A DNA stretch of 64,000 nt, taken from assembly GCA_020638525.1 (NCBI GenBank), contig JACKIL010000003.1, positions 276,505 to 340,504 of the forward strand, written 5' to 3'. Positions 1-8,356 of the stretch are shown here, piece after piece. Numbering within the stretch: the stretch's first letter is position 1; every line of letters starts with the position of its first letter. The DNA is from Caulobacterales bacterium (GTDB taxonomy: Bacteria; Pseudomonadota; Alphaproteobacteria; Caulobacterales; Parvularculaceae). The translations under genes were made by a program, and so were the position numbers. A model generated the notes under the pieces. The model did not search any database, had not been told where the DNA came from, and worked only from the letters and a program-made list of their open reading frames with translations.

Positions 1-2
1 AC

Positions 3-1478
3 CCTTACGCGGGTTACGATTACGAGACGCTGCGAGCGCTCGGCAGCCTGCTCACGCTTCTCGGCGTCGAACAGGTTTCGGCGACGGACAATCTCTGCCT
101 CGCCGTCCATGAATCGCAGCTCTATGACATCATTCAGTCGGCGCATCCGGGCACGGGCTTCTCCGCCCTGCAACGCCGTTTCAGAAAGTCCTGGGGGACG
201 ATCGATTCCGGCAGCGGCAACGCGCCGGGCGCCGGCTATGAAGCCGAAATGCCGCGCGCTGGGCTTCCGATCGACATGTCCGATCAGAAGCTCATCCGCG
301 ACCGGATCGATCTCGTTTTCGCCGGCCCGGAAGCGGCGCGCCGCTGCAAGTCGAAGCTTGACGGCCTTCGCGCCACCGGCGTCGACGTGCGCGAGACGCC
401 GCAAATGGTCGAGCCGCATCGCGAGCTTGCACGCCTCGCGCGCTCAACGGCAACGACCGCGCGCCAGACCAACACCTATTTCGACCCGATGTCGGGCGAA
501 ACGCGCTCCTTCTCGACACTCGGCGCCGAGGCGCAGGCGGGCAAGCTGTTCGGCATGGTCCTGCCTTACGAAGTCGCGATGCGCTCGTCGGACTACATCA
601 TCGTCGACCACAATTTCGATGACGCGCCGGCCGACAAGACGCGCTTCATGGTCGTTGAGAACAACCTCGACCACACCCTCGTCGAAGACGCCTATCGCAC
701 GACCGACGCGCGGACCCGCTACTGGACGCGCCGGCTTTCGGCGCTTTCTGGCGGCGACCCGAACCGGTTCATCTCGGCTATCGGTTCAGTCGTCGTCGCG
801 GCGGCCATTACGCTGATGTTCTTCGGCGCCCTCGGCGCGAGCAGCTTCTCGGCCGCCTTCCTTACCGAAGAAGTCACGAAATGGCTCTCGCCGATGATGG
901 CGAGCGGCGCGATCGCCGCGGGCGGCGCGCTTCTTCTGCTCGGCTGGCTCCTCAAGGAGCATCAGAGCGAGGGCGCGACTGGCGTGCGGCTGATGCTGCG
1001 CTTCAAGCGCGACGAGACTGCCGCGTCGATCGGCGATGTTGAGAACTATCTGCGGAACTTCGGCGTGCGCCACACCGTGGTGCGCATGGACGAAGACAGC
1101 GAGGGGCATGCTCCCGCTTCGATCCTCCTCGACATCGAACTCGCGCCCGTCGATTTCGTCTATAATCCGTGGACGATGCTGACGCGCCGCCTGCGCGGCT
1201 CGGTCGCCAATGGCGCGCTCAAGAAAGCCTTCTCACGCTGGAAGAACCGCGGCGTTCTCGTGCTCGCGGCGATGACGATCGAGAAGGATGCGAACGGACA
1301 ATCGATGTTCCAGCTGCCGCAGCACAAGCAGCGCCGCTGGTGGGCCGAGGGCCTTCGCGATCTCGTCTCCACGACGGTCGAAGAGCTGTCGATCCGCTTC
1401 ATGCGCGTGCTCTTCTACTATCTCCTGCCGGCGGCGATCGTCCTCTACATCCTCTGGAAATACGCGCTCGGCAACTAA
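3..1478 (+). CDS. 5'-truncated membrane protein of unknown function
   Basis: The reading frame is open from the window's left edge with no stop, so the gene starts outside; about 491 residues are visible. The ATG at 249 is internal, because the 82 codons before it have a normal protein composition. The visible part has a soluble N-terminal half, two predicted membrane helices near visible residues 256-278 and 297-318, a soluble stretch of about 145 residues, and a last helix (about 467-487) ending in KYALGN. I do not recognise the family and see no catalytic motif. It ends 35 bases from a convergent smr gene, with a shared terminator between. Confidence 0.8.
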   Translation, partial: PYAGYDYETLRALGSLLTLLGVEQVSATDNLCLAVHESQLYDIIQSAHPGTGFSALQRRFRKSWGTIDSGSGNAPGAGYEAEMPRAGLPIDMSDQKLIRDRIDLVFAGPEAARRCKSKLDGLRATGVDVRETPQMVEPHRELARLARSTATTARQTNTYFDPMSGETRSFSTLGAEAQAGKLFGMVLPYEVAMRSSDYIIVDHNFDDAPADKTRFMVVENNLDHTLVEDAYRTTDARTRYWTRRLSALSGGDPNRFISAIGSVVVAAAITLMFFGALGASSFSAAFLTEEVTKWLSPMMASGAIAAGGALLLLGWLLKEHQSEGATGVRLMLRFKRDETAASIGDVENYLRNFGVRHTVVRMDEDSEGHAPASILLDIELAPVDFVYNPWTMLTRRLRGSVANGALKKAFSRWKNRGVLVLAAMTIEKDANGQSMFQLPQHKQRRWWAEGLRDLVSTTVEELSIRFMRVLFYYLLPAAIVLYILWKYALGN

Positions 1479-1503
1479 GGCCGCGTAAGCACGCCAATTA
1501 CAA

Positions 1504-1532
1504 AACGCCCGGTTCAAAGCCGGGCGTTTTTC
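1504..1532. terminator. Bidirectional intrinsic terminator
   Basis: A 9-bp perfect stem (1504-1512 with 1520-1528) and a 7-nt loop is followed by T residues on plus and preceded by A residues. It lies between two convergent genes, and the smr stop codon falls inside the loop, so it can end transcription from both sides. Confidence 0.8.
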
Positions 1533-2113
1533 TTTTTCAGGAACACGTAGAACGCGCCGGCGCCGCCATCTTTCGGCGCGGCGGGCGAGGCGCGCGCGAC
1601 AAGCGAGCGCAGAGGCTCTTCGTCGATCCATTCCTGAAAGCGTCGGCGGATGACCCCGCGCGGCGCGCGCTCTTCAAAGGGCTCGCGTTCGATCGCCGAT
1701 CCCTTGCCGGTGATAACGAGAACGCAGCGGCAATGGTCGGCCTGCGCGCGCTCAAGGAACGAGGCGAGCGCGACCTGCGCCGCGACCTGCGTCATCCCGT
1801 GAAGGTCGATCACGCGATCGATAGAGATGCGCCCGCGCCGCGCGCGCTTGTCGAGCGCGGGATCGCCGCCTTCAAAAGCGGATGGCGCGCGGGGCTTCCT
1901 GGCCGGCGCGGACTTTGCTGGCGCCGCTTTCTGCTTCGCGCGGCCTCGGGGTTTCGCCGCTTCGGTCGGCGTCATCGCCTCGCGCGTCGTCTCACCGATA
2001 TTGACGCCGGGCGGGCCTTCTTCGGAGGAAGCGCGCTTCTTCATGGGACTGACGTCGCGCGTCACGCGCTTCCAGAGCGCATGTTCATCGCCCGACAGGC
2101 GCCGGCGCTTCAT
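1514..2113 (-). CDS. Smr-domain (MutS2 C-terminal-like) protein
   Basis: A 199-residue protein. Residues 1-90 are basic and rich in Ala, Pro and Lys and look disordered. The C-terminal 100 residues form a Smr domain, seen from DLHGMT near residue 103 and ITGKG near residue 134. Smr domains bind nucleic acid and many nick DNA or cleave RNA; the exact role of stand-alone alphaproteobacterial members is not settled. The ATG overlaps the mltA stop by 4 bases, so the two are probably cotranscribed, and smr is last in the unit. This position after mltA near the origin is the usual one in alphaproteobacteria. Confidence 0.85.
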   Translation of the reverse strand: MKRRRLSGDEHALWKRVTRDVSPMKKRASSEEGPPGVNIGETTREAMTPTEAAKPRGRAKQKAAPAKSAPARKPRAPSAFEGGDPALDKRARRGRISIDRVIDLHGMTQVAAQVALASFLERAQADHCRCVLVITGKGSAIEREPFEERAPRGVIRRRFQEWIDEEPLRSLVARASPAAPKDGGAGAFYVFLKKKNARL

Positions 2114-3489
2114 CGCCGCGCCTTTCCGCGCTGAAGCGCGCCGCTCGCCTCGAGCCGTGCCGCCAGCGCGCGCGGAACGAGCACGATCATGTCGCCTTCC
2201 GCCCGGAGGCGGCCGGCTTCCTCGCCCGCCCTGTCGCCGGCGCCGAGGAACACGTCAGCGCGCAACGGCCCTCTGATCGCGCCGCCCGTATCCTGCGCGA
2301 TGTGAAGGCGCGAAAAACCGTCCGTACGCCCCGCAACCGGCGGGATCGAGAGCCAGACAGGCGCGCCCATCGCATAATAGCGCCGGTCCGCTGCAATGCT
2401 GCGCACCGGCTCAAGCTGCACGCCGCCAGCCCCATAAGGCCCGAGATCGGGATCGGGAAGATCGTCAAGCGTGCGGAAGAAGACGTAGGATTCATTCGCC
2501 TCGCGCAGGCTCTGCGCTTCTTGCGGGGCGGACTTCGCAAGCCACTGGCGGATCGTCTGCATGCTGACATTCTCGAGCGTCAGCTCGCCGCGGTCGACAA
2601 GGATCTTGCCGATCGCCGTGTAGGGCCGCCCGTTCTGACCATCAAAACCGACGCGCATTTCGCGCCCGTTCTGAAGGCGCAGCCGGCCCGAGCCCTGAAT
2701 CTGCAGGAAGAAAAGATCGTTCGGATCGACCCAGGCGAGCGCGTCGGGCTCGCCGAGCGCGCCGCCATTGATCGCGCGATGATCCGGATAGGGCCGAAGC
2801 GCGCCGTCTTCGACAAAGCCTGCAATGCGCTGGCCGGCGAGCTCCTTCCTGAACGCCCCGAGATCGACGGTGACGAGGTTCGCAGGCCGGCGCAGAACGG
2901 GCGCAGACTGCTCAAGCGTCTTGAAGGTGGAGGCGTGATAGATCGGCTCGTAATAGCCCGTGACGAGCCCTTCGCGGTCGACCTCGACGCCAAAACGCCA
3001 CGCTCGTCCGCCGGGCAGGGGCTTGCGCCTGCTGACGATCAGCACCGGGCGGAAGTGATATTCAAAAACGCCGCGCGCCGCCGAGAGGGCGGCCGTCGCA
3101 TCGGCGTAGCGCGTCGTCCGCAGCGCACGCGCCGCTTCGCAAGCCTCTCTCCAGTCGCCCGCGCGGCCGGCAAGGCTCGCCCCGTCAGGCGCATCGCCCA
3201 GCGCCTCCATCGGATTTGCGGGCGCGCTGTCTTCGAGGAGGTCGAGCTTGTCGCAGGAGCGCAGGAAAGCCGGGATCGCTCTCGACTGGTTATCGCGCCG
3301 CCAGTCTTTCAAATCGGAGAAGGAGAGCGCCTCAAGCGACAGGCGCGGCGGGCCGTAATCGGCGTCGCGCACGGGCGGACGCACATAGACCGGGAGAACG
3401 CCGGAAAAGACGAGAACAGCGAGAGCGCAGGCGACGCTGACCGAGAGAGTCAGCGAAAACGCAAGGGCGATCTGGCCAAGGCGTCGCAA
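2110..3489 (-). CDS. mltA: Membrane-bound lytic murein transglycosylase A
   Basis: A 459-residue enzyme that cleaves the MurNAc-GlcNAc bond of peptidoglycan to give 1,6-anhydro-muropeptides. An N-terminal hydrophobic segment (residues 7-33) serves as signal or anchor; no lipobox Cys is evident. The MltA double-psi barrel follows, with EVDREGLVTGYYEPIYHAS in the middle, and a C-terminal 3D region containing AQDTGGAIRG, whose Asp is the family's catalytic acid. The start given is TTG with a GGGG stretch 7 nt upstream; no in-frame ATG gives the signal segment, so the start is less sure than the product. It lies between timA and smr. Confidence 0.9.
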   Translation of the reverse strand: MRRLGQIALAFSLTLSVSVACALAVLVFSGVLPVYVRPPVRDADYGPPRLSLEALSFSDLKDWRRDNQSRAIPAFLRSCDKLDLLEDSAPANPMEALGDAPDGASLAGRAGDWREACEAARALRTTRYADATAALSAARGVFEYHFRPVLIVSRRKPLPGGRAWRFGVEVDREGLVTGYYEPIYHASTFKTLEQSAPVLRRPANLVTVDLGAFRKELAGQRIAGFVEDGALRPYPDHRAINGGALGEPDALAWVDPNDLFFLQIQGSGRLRLQNGREMRVGFDGQNGRPYTAIGKILVDRGELTLENVSMQTIRQWLAKSAPQEAQSLREANESYVFFRTLDDLPDPDLGPYGAGGVQLEPVRSIAADRRYYAMGAPVWLSIPPVAGRTDGFSRLHIAQDTGGAIRGPLRADVFLGAGDRAGEEAGRLRAEGDMIVLVPRALAARLEASGALQRGKARR

Positions 3490-3527
3490 ATTGAGCCCCG
3501 TGCGGCGGACATCGGATGGAATCGTGC

Positions 3528-4163
3528 TTAGCCCGCTGCGCCGGTCGCGACAAGAATCCAGTTCGGATCGCCGCTCGACGCCTTGCGCGAGAAGGTCCAG
3601 CGATCCTTGACGAGGTCAATGCGCGCCGGATCGCCATCGACAACCTCGCCCGCGCGGTCGCGCATGACGCGCACCTGATTGGAGGCGAAATCGATGACCG
3701 CCGTCATTACGCCGTCCCTGACCTCGCTCGAAACGATTGACGCCGAATCGATTCCGACGAATTTCAGCTCGCTCGAATAGCCGTTCGCCTCGCGATCGGC
3801 GAGCGCGGCCTTGAATGCATCGTATACGGACTGGCCTAGAAAGCGGCGGATGCTCTTGAGATCGCCCGCGGCGAACGCCTCGATGATCATCTCATAGGCG
3901 CTGCGCGCTCCGGCGAGGAACGCTTTCTCGTTGAAGGAGGGGTCAGCCTCGCTCAGGGGCGCTGCAGCCGGCGAAACGGGCGCGCGGCGCGGTTCAGCGT
4001 CAACCTCAGCAACGGGCTCCTGATTTTGCGCGCCCTGAGCCGTTTTCTGGAGAGCGTCAAGATCGTGGCGCTGCTCGTGACCGGTTCTCGATCCGAGAAC
4101 GGAGAAGAGCCTGTAGATGATGAAGGCGGCGACGCCACCGAAGATCAAAATGACTGGGTCCAT
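3528..4163 (-). CDS. Tim44/TimA-like membrane-tethered protein
   Basis: A 211-residue protein with one N-terminal membrane helix (residues 2-18, beginning MDPVILIFGGVAAF), an Ala/Pro linker to about residue 85, and a C-terminal Tim44-like domain of about 120 residues (SIRRFLGQSVYDAF onward). Bacterial Tim44 homologues (TimA) are inner-membrane proteins facing the cytoplasm, with a proposed role in cell-envelope assembly. I chose the ATG at 4163; a TTG 27 bases upstream only adds nine residues before the helix. It is divergent from fxsA, and the clustering with secB and fxsA is typical of alphaproteobacteria. Confidence 0.85.
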   Translation of the reverse strand: MDPVILIFGGVAAFIIYRLFSVLGSRTGHEQRHDLDALQKTAQGAQNQEPVAEVDAEPRRAPVSPAAAPLSEADPSFNEKAFLAGARSAYEMIIEAFAAGDLKSIRRFLGQSVYDAFKAALADREANGYSSELKFVGIDSASIVSSEVRDGVMTAVIDFASNQVRVMRDRAGEVVDGDPARIDLVKDRWTFSRKASSGDPNWILVATGAAG

Positions 4164-4266
4164 AACGCCGGACGCTTTTTGCTCGTACAAAGGTTTAAAC
4201 GCAAGGCTCGACCTCTATATAAGGCCGGAAACCGAGATTACACCATTAGGTTATGATCCCCTTGAT

Positions 4267-4665
4267 ATGATCCCGATTCTGGCGGCCCTCTTCATCATCG
4301 GCCCTATCGCCGAGATTTACGTCCTCCTGACGGCGGCGAACGCGGTCGGGGTTTGGCCGGTCATTCTCGCCTGCATCGGCACGGCGGTCCTCGGCGGCTT
4401 CCTGCTTCGGCTTGAGGGGCTCGCGGCCCTCAGGAGCGCGCAGGCCGACATGACCGACGGGCGCGTGCCGGTGGAAGCGGCGGTCGACGCCATTTTTCTC
4501 GTCCTTGCGGCCCCGCTCCTGATGACGCCCGGCTTCATCACGGATGCGATCGGCTTCCTCCTCCTCGTACCGCCGCTTCGCCACTGGATCGCCCGGCAGG
4601 CCCTGAAGCGGTTGCGCCGCAGCATCGAGACCGGCGACACGCAGGTTTTCATTAAACGCTTTTGA
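4267..4665 (+). CDS. fxsA: FxsA family membrane protein
   Basis: A 132-residue integral membrane protein. The ATG at 4267 places the first helix at the N-terminus (MIPILAALFIIGPIAEIY), as in other FxsA proteins; the longer frame from 4117 would overlap timA. Further hydrophobic segments and the conserved block LLMTPGFITDAIGFLLLVP follow. E. coli FxsA suppresses F-exclusion of phage T7 when overproduced; the normal role is unknown. It is read divergently from timA across a gap of about 100 bases with a TATATAA stretch near 4216 that could hold both promoters. secB starts 117 bases downstream. Confidence 0.9.
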   Translation: MIPILAALFIIGPIAEIYVLLTAANAVGVWPVILACIGTAVLGGFLLRLEGLAALRSAQADMTDGRVPVEAAVDAIFLVLAAPLLMTPGFITDAIGFLLLVPPLRHWIARQALKRLRRSIETGDTQVFIKRF

Positions 4666-4781
4666 CGGGCGAGGCCGAACAGGCCTCCCCTTATGCGGGA
4701 ACGCTCGCGCGGGTTGCCGCGCGCTCGCAGGGCGTGTATGACGCCCCCCTCTTGCGATCCCGCAAAGCGAGGATGAAGGCG

Positions 4782-5321
4782 ATGGCGGATTCCGACCCCA
4801 ATCAGCAGGCCAATGGCCAAGGCGAGCAACCGGCTGCAGCGCCGCAGGCGCGCGTCGAGGCGGGCCCGCCCAGCATGTCGGTGCGGGCGCAATATCTGAA
4901 GGATCTCTCGTTTGAGAATCCGCGCGCCCCGGCGAGCTTCCAGGACAATGGCCAGCAGCCGCAGTTCCAGGTCGACGTCAACGTCAATGCGGCCGGGACG
5001 GGCGATCATGTCTTCGAAGTCGAGCTGTCGGTCTCTGCGCGCGCGAGCCGCGGCGATCTCACGGCCTTCGTCATCGAGGCGACCTATGCTGGCCTCTTTG
5101 AGATCCGAAACGTTCCGGCGGAGCACCTTGAGCCGATCATTCTTGTCGAGTGCCCGCGCATCCTCTTCCCGTTCATGCGCCAGATCGTCTCCGATGCGAC
5201 GCGCAACGGGAACTTCCCGCCGCTGATGCTTGAGCCGATCGATTTCTTCGCGATCTATCAGCGCAACAAGATGCAGCAGGCGGCCCAAACGGCGCAGCAG
5301 CCAGCGACTGCGAACGCCTGA
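4782..5321 (+). CDS. secB: Protein-export chaperone SecB
   Basis: A 179-residue cytosolic chaperone that holds precursor proteins unfolded and passes them to SecA. Typical SecB blocks are present: QYLKDLSFENPRAP near residue 40, DVNVNA, FEVELSVSARA, and the C-terminal ECPRILFPFMRQIVSDATR with GNFPPLMLEPIDF. The N-terminus (20-30 residues, rich in Gln and Ala) and the C-terminal QQAAQTAQQPATANA tail are longer than in E. coli, as is common in alphaproteobacteria. The ATG at 4782 has GAGG nine bases upstream; another ATG lies at 4773. It converges on dnaQ with only 8 bases between stop codons. Confidence 0.95.
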   Translation: MADSDPNQQANGQGEQPAAAPQARVEAGPPSMSVRAQYLKDLSFENPRAPASFQDNGQQPQFQVDVNVNAAGTGDHVFEVELSVSARASRGDLTAFVIEATYAGLFEIRNVPAEHLEPIILVECPRILFPFMRQIVSDATRNGNFPPLMLEPIDFFAIYQRNKMQQAAQTAQQPATANA

Positions 5322-5329
5322 TCAGGCTT

Positions 5330-6040
5330 TTACGAAGCTTTCGAGCCGGCGAGTTTGGCCCAGACGCTTTCCGGGCCAAGTTCGGCGATGAAACTCGCAT
5401 GCGCTTCCGCCTCTTCCGGCGTGACAAGGCTCGGCAAAGGTGAAGGGCGTGGTCGCGCCTTGCGCGGGCCTTCGCCATCGGCGCCGTCGCCATATTTCCC
5501 GAAATTGAGGCCCGCCTGCGCGCCGCCAGTCAGTTCGATATAGACGGCCGCGAGCAGTTTGGAGTCGAGCAACGCGCCGTGGCCGTCGCGGGCGCGTGTC
5601 GACGTATCGATGCCGAAGCGGGTGCAAAGCGCATCAAGGCTCGCCGGCGAGCCCGGATATTTTCGGCGCGCGAAATGCAGCGTGTCGAAGACCTTGTTCG
5701 AAAGCTTCGGCAGCCTGGCCGCCTCAAGCTCCGCATTCATGAACGGCACGTCGAAGGAAACGCCGTTATGGGCGATCAGCTCCGCCTCGCCGATAAACTC
5801 AAGGAAGGCAGGTGCGACGACCGCTTCGGCGAAAAGCGGTTTGTCGGAGAGAAAGCGCGAAGAAAGCCCGTGCACCTGAAACGCGCTGTCGGGCATGTCG
5901 CGCTCGGGGTTTACGTAAGTATGGAAGTTCTTGCCGGTGACGGCGCCATTGACGAGCTCAACGGCGCCGATTTCGACGACGCGATGGCCTTCGTCGAACC
6001 GGAAACCGGTCGTTTCGATGTCAAAAACTACCTGCCGCAT
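5330..6040 (-). CDS. dnaQ: DNA polymerase III epsilon subunit (3'-5' proofreading exonuclease)
   Basis: A 236-residue DnaQ-type exonuclease that proofreads for the replicative polymerase. The ATG at 6040 puts the Exo I motif (VFDIETTGF, metal-binding Asp and Glu) at residues 5-13, as usual. Exo II is seen in AHNGVSFDVPFMN, and Exo III-epsilon in RARDGHGALLDSKLLA, with the His and Asp of the DEDDh class. A Pro/Arg-rich linker leads to a C-terminal tail that would bind the polymerase alpha subunit. In most alphaproteobacteria dnaQ directly follows coaE; here coaE is about 31 kb away. Confidence 0.95.
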   Translation of the reverse strand: MRQVVFDIETTGFRFDEGHRVVEIGAVELVNGAVTGKNFHTYVNPERDMPDSAFQVHGLSSRFLSDKPLFAEAVVAPAFLEFIGEAELIAHNGVSFDVPFMNAELEAARLPKLSNKVFDTLHFARRKYPGSPASLDALCTRFGIDTSTRARDGHGALLDSKLLAAVYIELTGGAQAGLNFGKYGDGADGEGPRKARPRPSPLPSLVTPEEAEAHASFIAELGPESVWAKLAGSKAS

Positions 6041-6106
6041 GCAGGCGCAATGTAGCTGCGTTCGCGAGACGGGCAACGCTGCGAAAAGCCCATGTGCAAA
6101 ACGAGC

Positions 6107-6156
6107 CTGGAGCACGTTCCCGAAAATGCGAGACGGGGAACGTGCTCCAGTTTTTT
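6107..6156 (+). terminator. Long perfect hairpin followed by T6
   Basis: Arms 6107-6121 and 6136-6150 pair over 15 bp with a 14-nt loop, and TTTTTT follows on plus. It looks like a plus-strand intrinsic terminator, yet both neighbouring genes run on minus. It may be part of a mobile palindromic repeat together with the element just to its right. Confidence 0.6.
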
Positions 6157-6163
6157 CTTAGTC

Positions 6164-6207
6164 GCGCATTTTGTCCGAAAACCGGTTCCCACTTTTCGGA
6201 ATGCGCG
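6164..6207. repeat. REP-like palindromic element
   Basis: An imperfect palindrome: GCGCATT (6164-6170) pairs with AATGCGC (6200-6206) and TCCGAAAA (6174-6181) with TTTTCGGA (6193-6200, sharing one base with the outer arm). The core CCGAAAACCGGTTCCCACTT resembles a short palindromic repeat that is scattered through many alphaproteobacterial genomes. Only one copy was noticed here. Confidence 0.6.
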
Positions 6208-8274
6208 CTAGCGCCGCCGGAAGACGAAGCGCGCAAGGAGGAGCCCCGCGCCGACGAGCGCAAGACCGATCAGCGACATGTTGAGGATGAAGCGCCGGCC
6301 CGGCCTGTCGAGCAGGCGCGAGACCAAAGACGGCTTCCTGTCGCCCGCGCGCGGCAATGCGTAAGCGACGACATAGTCCCCCTGCCGCGTGCCCGCTTCG
6401 CTGTGCCCGCCAGCGGCGATGACGACATATTGCCGGCCCTTGTAGACATAGCTCATGGGCCCAGCCTGACCGCTCGCCGGGAGGCGCGACAGCCAGAGCA
6501 AATCCCCGCTCGCGCCGTCAAAGGCGCGCAGATAGGAATCCATCGTCGCGGCGATGAAGACGAGGCCGCCGCCGGTCGCGAGCGGGCCGCCTAGACCCGG
6601 CATGCCGGTGTGGAGCGTCAGGCCCAGCGGCGCGAAATCCTCCGTCGTGCCGAGAACCGAGTTCCACGTTTCCTCGCCGCTATCCATGTCGATCGCATGG
6701 AGAATGCCCCAGGGCGGCGGATTGCAAGGGAGCCCGAGCGGGCCGACCATCATCTGCCGGCGCATCGCATAAGGCGCGCCGCGCATCGGCGCCTGTTCGC
6801 CATGCGCGGCGTCATGCCAGTCGTCATCCGTCTCGGCGCGCGGGACGAGCGTGATGAGGTGCATCGCGCTTGTCGTATTGATGTAGAAACGGTTCGCGGA
6901 CGGATCATAGGCGCCGCCGCCCCAGTTCGCCCCGCCGCCGGTGAAAGGAAAGACGATCGTTCCTTCGAGCGAGGGCGGGGTGAAGATGCCTTCATGGCGC
7001 GCGGCTGAAATAGCCTTCGCGCAGGATGCGCGGTCGAAAGGCGTGAGGCCGAAAGCATCATCCGCTGAAATGTCAGATTGCGAGAGCGGCGCGGGCGCGA
7101 CCGGAAAAGGCTGCGTCGGCGAGAGCGTTTCACCAGCAACGCCGCCTTGCGGAACGGGGCGTTCTTCGACCGGGAAGACTGGCTCGCCCGTGTCGCGATC
7201 GAGCGTGAAGACAAGGCCTGTCTTGGTCGCCTGAATGACGACATCGCGCTTTCGTCCGTCTTTCGTAATGGTCGCGAGCATGGGCTGGTTCGGCACGTCA
7301 TAGTCCCAGACATCGTGATGAACGGTCTGGAACGCCCAGCGCAGGGCGCCGCTTTCAGCATCGAGCGCGACGATTGAATTGGCGTGCGCGTTATCGCCGG
7401 GGCGAAGCCCGCCGAAGAAATCGGGGCTCGGGCTCGATGTCGGCAAAAAGACAAGGCCGCGCGCTTCATCGACCGACATGGGCGCCCAGACATTCGCATG
7501 GCCTTCAACAGGCGGCTCGGCGCCGTTCCAGCCTTGCGCCGCAGCGCTTTCCGCATCGCGCGGGATCGGATCGAAAGACCAGAGAGGCGCGCCCGTTCGC
7601 ACATCGAAAGCGCGCACGGTTCCGCGCGGCGCCTCGACGCTCACATTGTCCGAGATCGCCGAGCCGACAATGACCGCGCCGCGCGCGATGACGGGCGCTG
7701 ATGTAATCTGAAATTCGCCCGGCCAAACGAGCTTCGCCTCCGGATCGATTGCGACAACGCCGTCTTCGCCGAAACCTTCGCACGGCGCGCCGTCTTCAAG
7801 ATCGACCGCGACGAGGCGATGATCGTTGGTGCCCGTATAAACGCGCGCGGCGCATTTGGCGTTCGCCGGCGCATCCCCATCGCGCCAATAGGCGACGCCG
7901 CGGCAATTGAAATGGTTCGCCGGGCGCTGATCCATGTCGACGTGCGGATCGTGACGCCAGAGTTCTTTCCCGCTTTCCGGATCAAGCGCGATGATCTCGT
8001 TGAACGGCGTACAGAGGACGAGCTTGTCCTCGACGAGGATTGGCGTCACCTCGAACTTCATCCGTTTACGCACCTTTTCCGGGACCGCCATGTGCCCGGT
8101 GCGGTAAGTCCATACAGGGATCAGCTCACCGACATTCTCGCGCGTGATTTCCGCCGCTGAAGAATAGCGCTCGCCGCCCGCATCGCCGCCGGGATAGGCC
8201 CAGCCTTCGCTGGCGCGCGGGGCGCTGCTCGCAAATGCAAAAAGGAACGCCGCCGCCGATAGAATGTGTCTCAT
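6208..8274 (-). CDS. PQQ-dependent dehydrogenase, glucose/quinate-type family
   Basis: A 688-residue secreted quinoprotein. The ATG at 8274 gives a signal peptide (RHILSAAAFLFAFASSAPRA); a purine-rich GGGAGAGGG lies about 10 bases upstream. The body is an eight-bladed propeller with family landmarks: WAYPGGDAGGERYSSAAEI, FEVTPILVEDKL, NHFNCRGVAYW, TGTNDHRLVAVDLEDG, and ANVWAPMSVDEARGLVFLPT. One membrane helix (LNMSLIGLALVGAGLLLARF) ends the protein. Classical membrane glucose dehydrogenase has five N-terminal helices; these are absent here, so this is a periplasmic form tethered at the C-terminus. The substrate (sugar, polyol or cyclic acid) cannot be told. No pqq biosynthesis genes are in the window. 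Confidence 0.85.
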   Translation of the reverse strand: MRHILSAAAFLFAFASSAPRASEGWAYPGGDAGGERYSSAAEITRENVGELIPVWTYRTGHMAVPEKVRKRMKFEVTPILVEDKLVLCTPFNEIIALDPESGKELWRHDPHVDMDQRPANHFNCRGVAYWRDGDAPANAKCAARVYTGTNDHRLVAVDLEDGAPCEGFGEDGVVAIDPEAKLVWPGEFQITSAPVIARGAVIVGSAISDNVSVEAPRGTVRAFDVRTGAPLWSFDPIPRDAESAAAQGWNGAEPPVEGHANVWAPMSVDEARGLVFLPTSSPSPDFFGGLRPGDNAHANSIVALDAESGALRWAFQTVHHDVWDYDVPNQPMLATITKDGRKRDVVIQATKTGLVFTLDRDTGEPVFPVEERPVPQGGVAGETLSPTQPFPVAPAPLSQSDISADDAFGLTPFDRASCAKAISAARHEGIFTPPSLEGTIVFPFTGGGANWGGGAYDPSANRFYINTTSAMHLITLVPRAETDDDWHDAAHGEQAPMRGAPYAMRRQMMVGPLGLPCNPPPWGILHAIDMDSGEETWNSVLGTTEDFAPLGLTLHTGMPGLGGPLATGGGLVFIAATMDSYLRAFDGASGDLLWLSRLPASGQAGPMSYVYKGRQYVVIAAGGHSEAGTRQGDYVVAYALPRAGDRKPSLVSRLLDRPGRRFILNMSLIGLALVGAGLLLARFVFRRR

Positions 8275-8356
8275 GCGGATGAGGCCCTCTCCCTGAAAGG
8301 GCGAGCATAACATCCGCGCGCCGACGCGAGAACGGATTTGGGCGCCGGGAAGGGGC

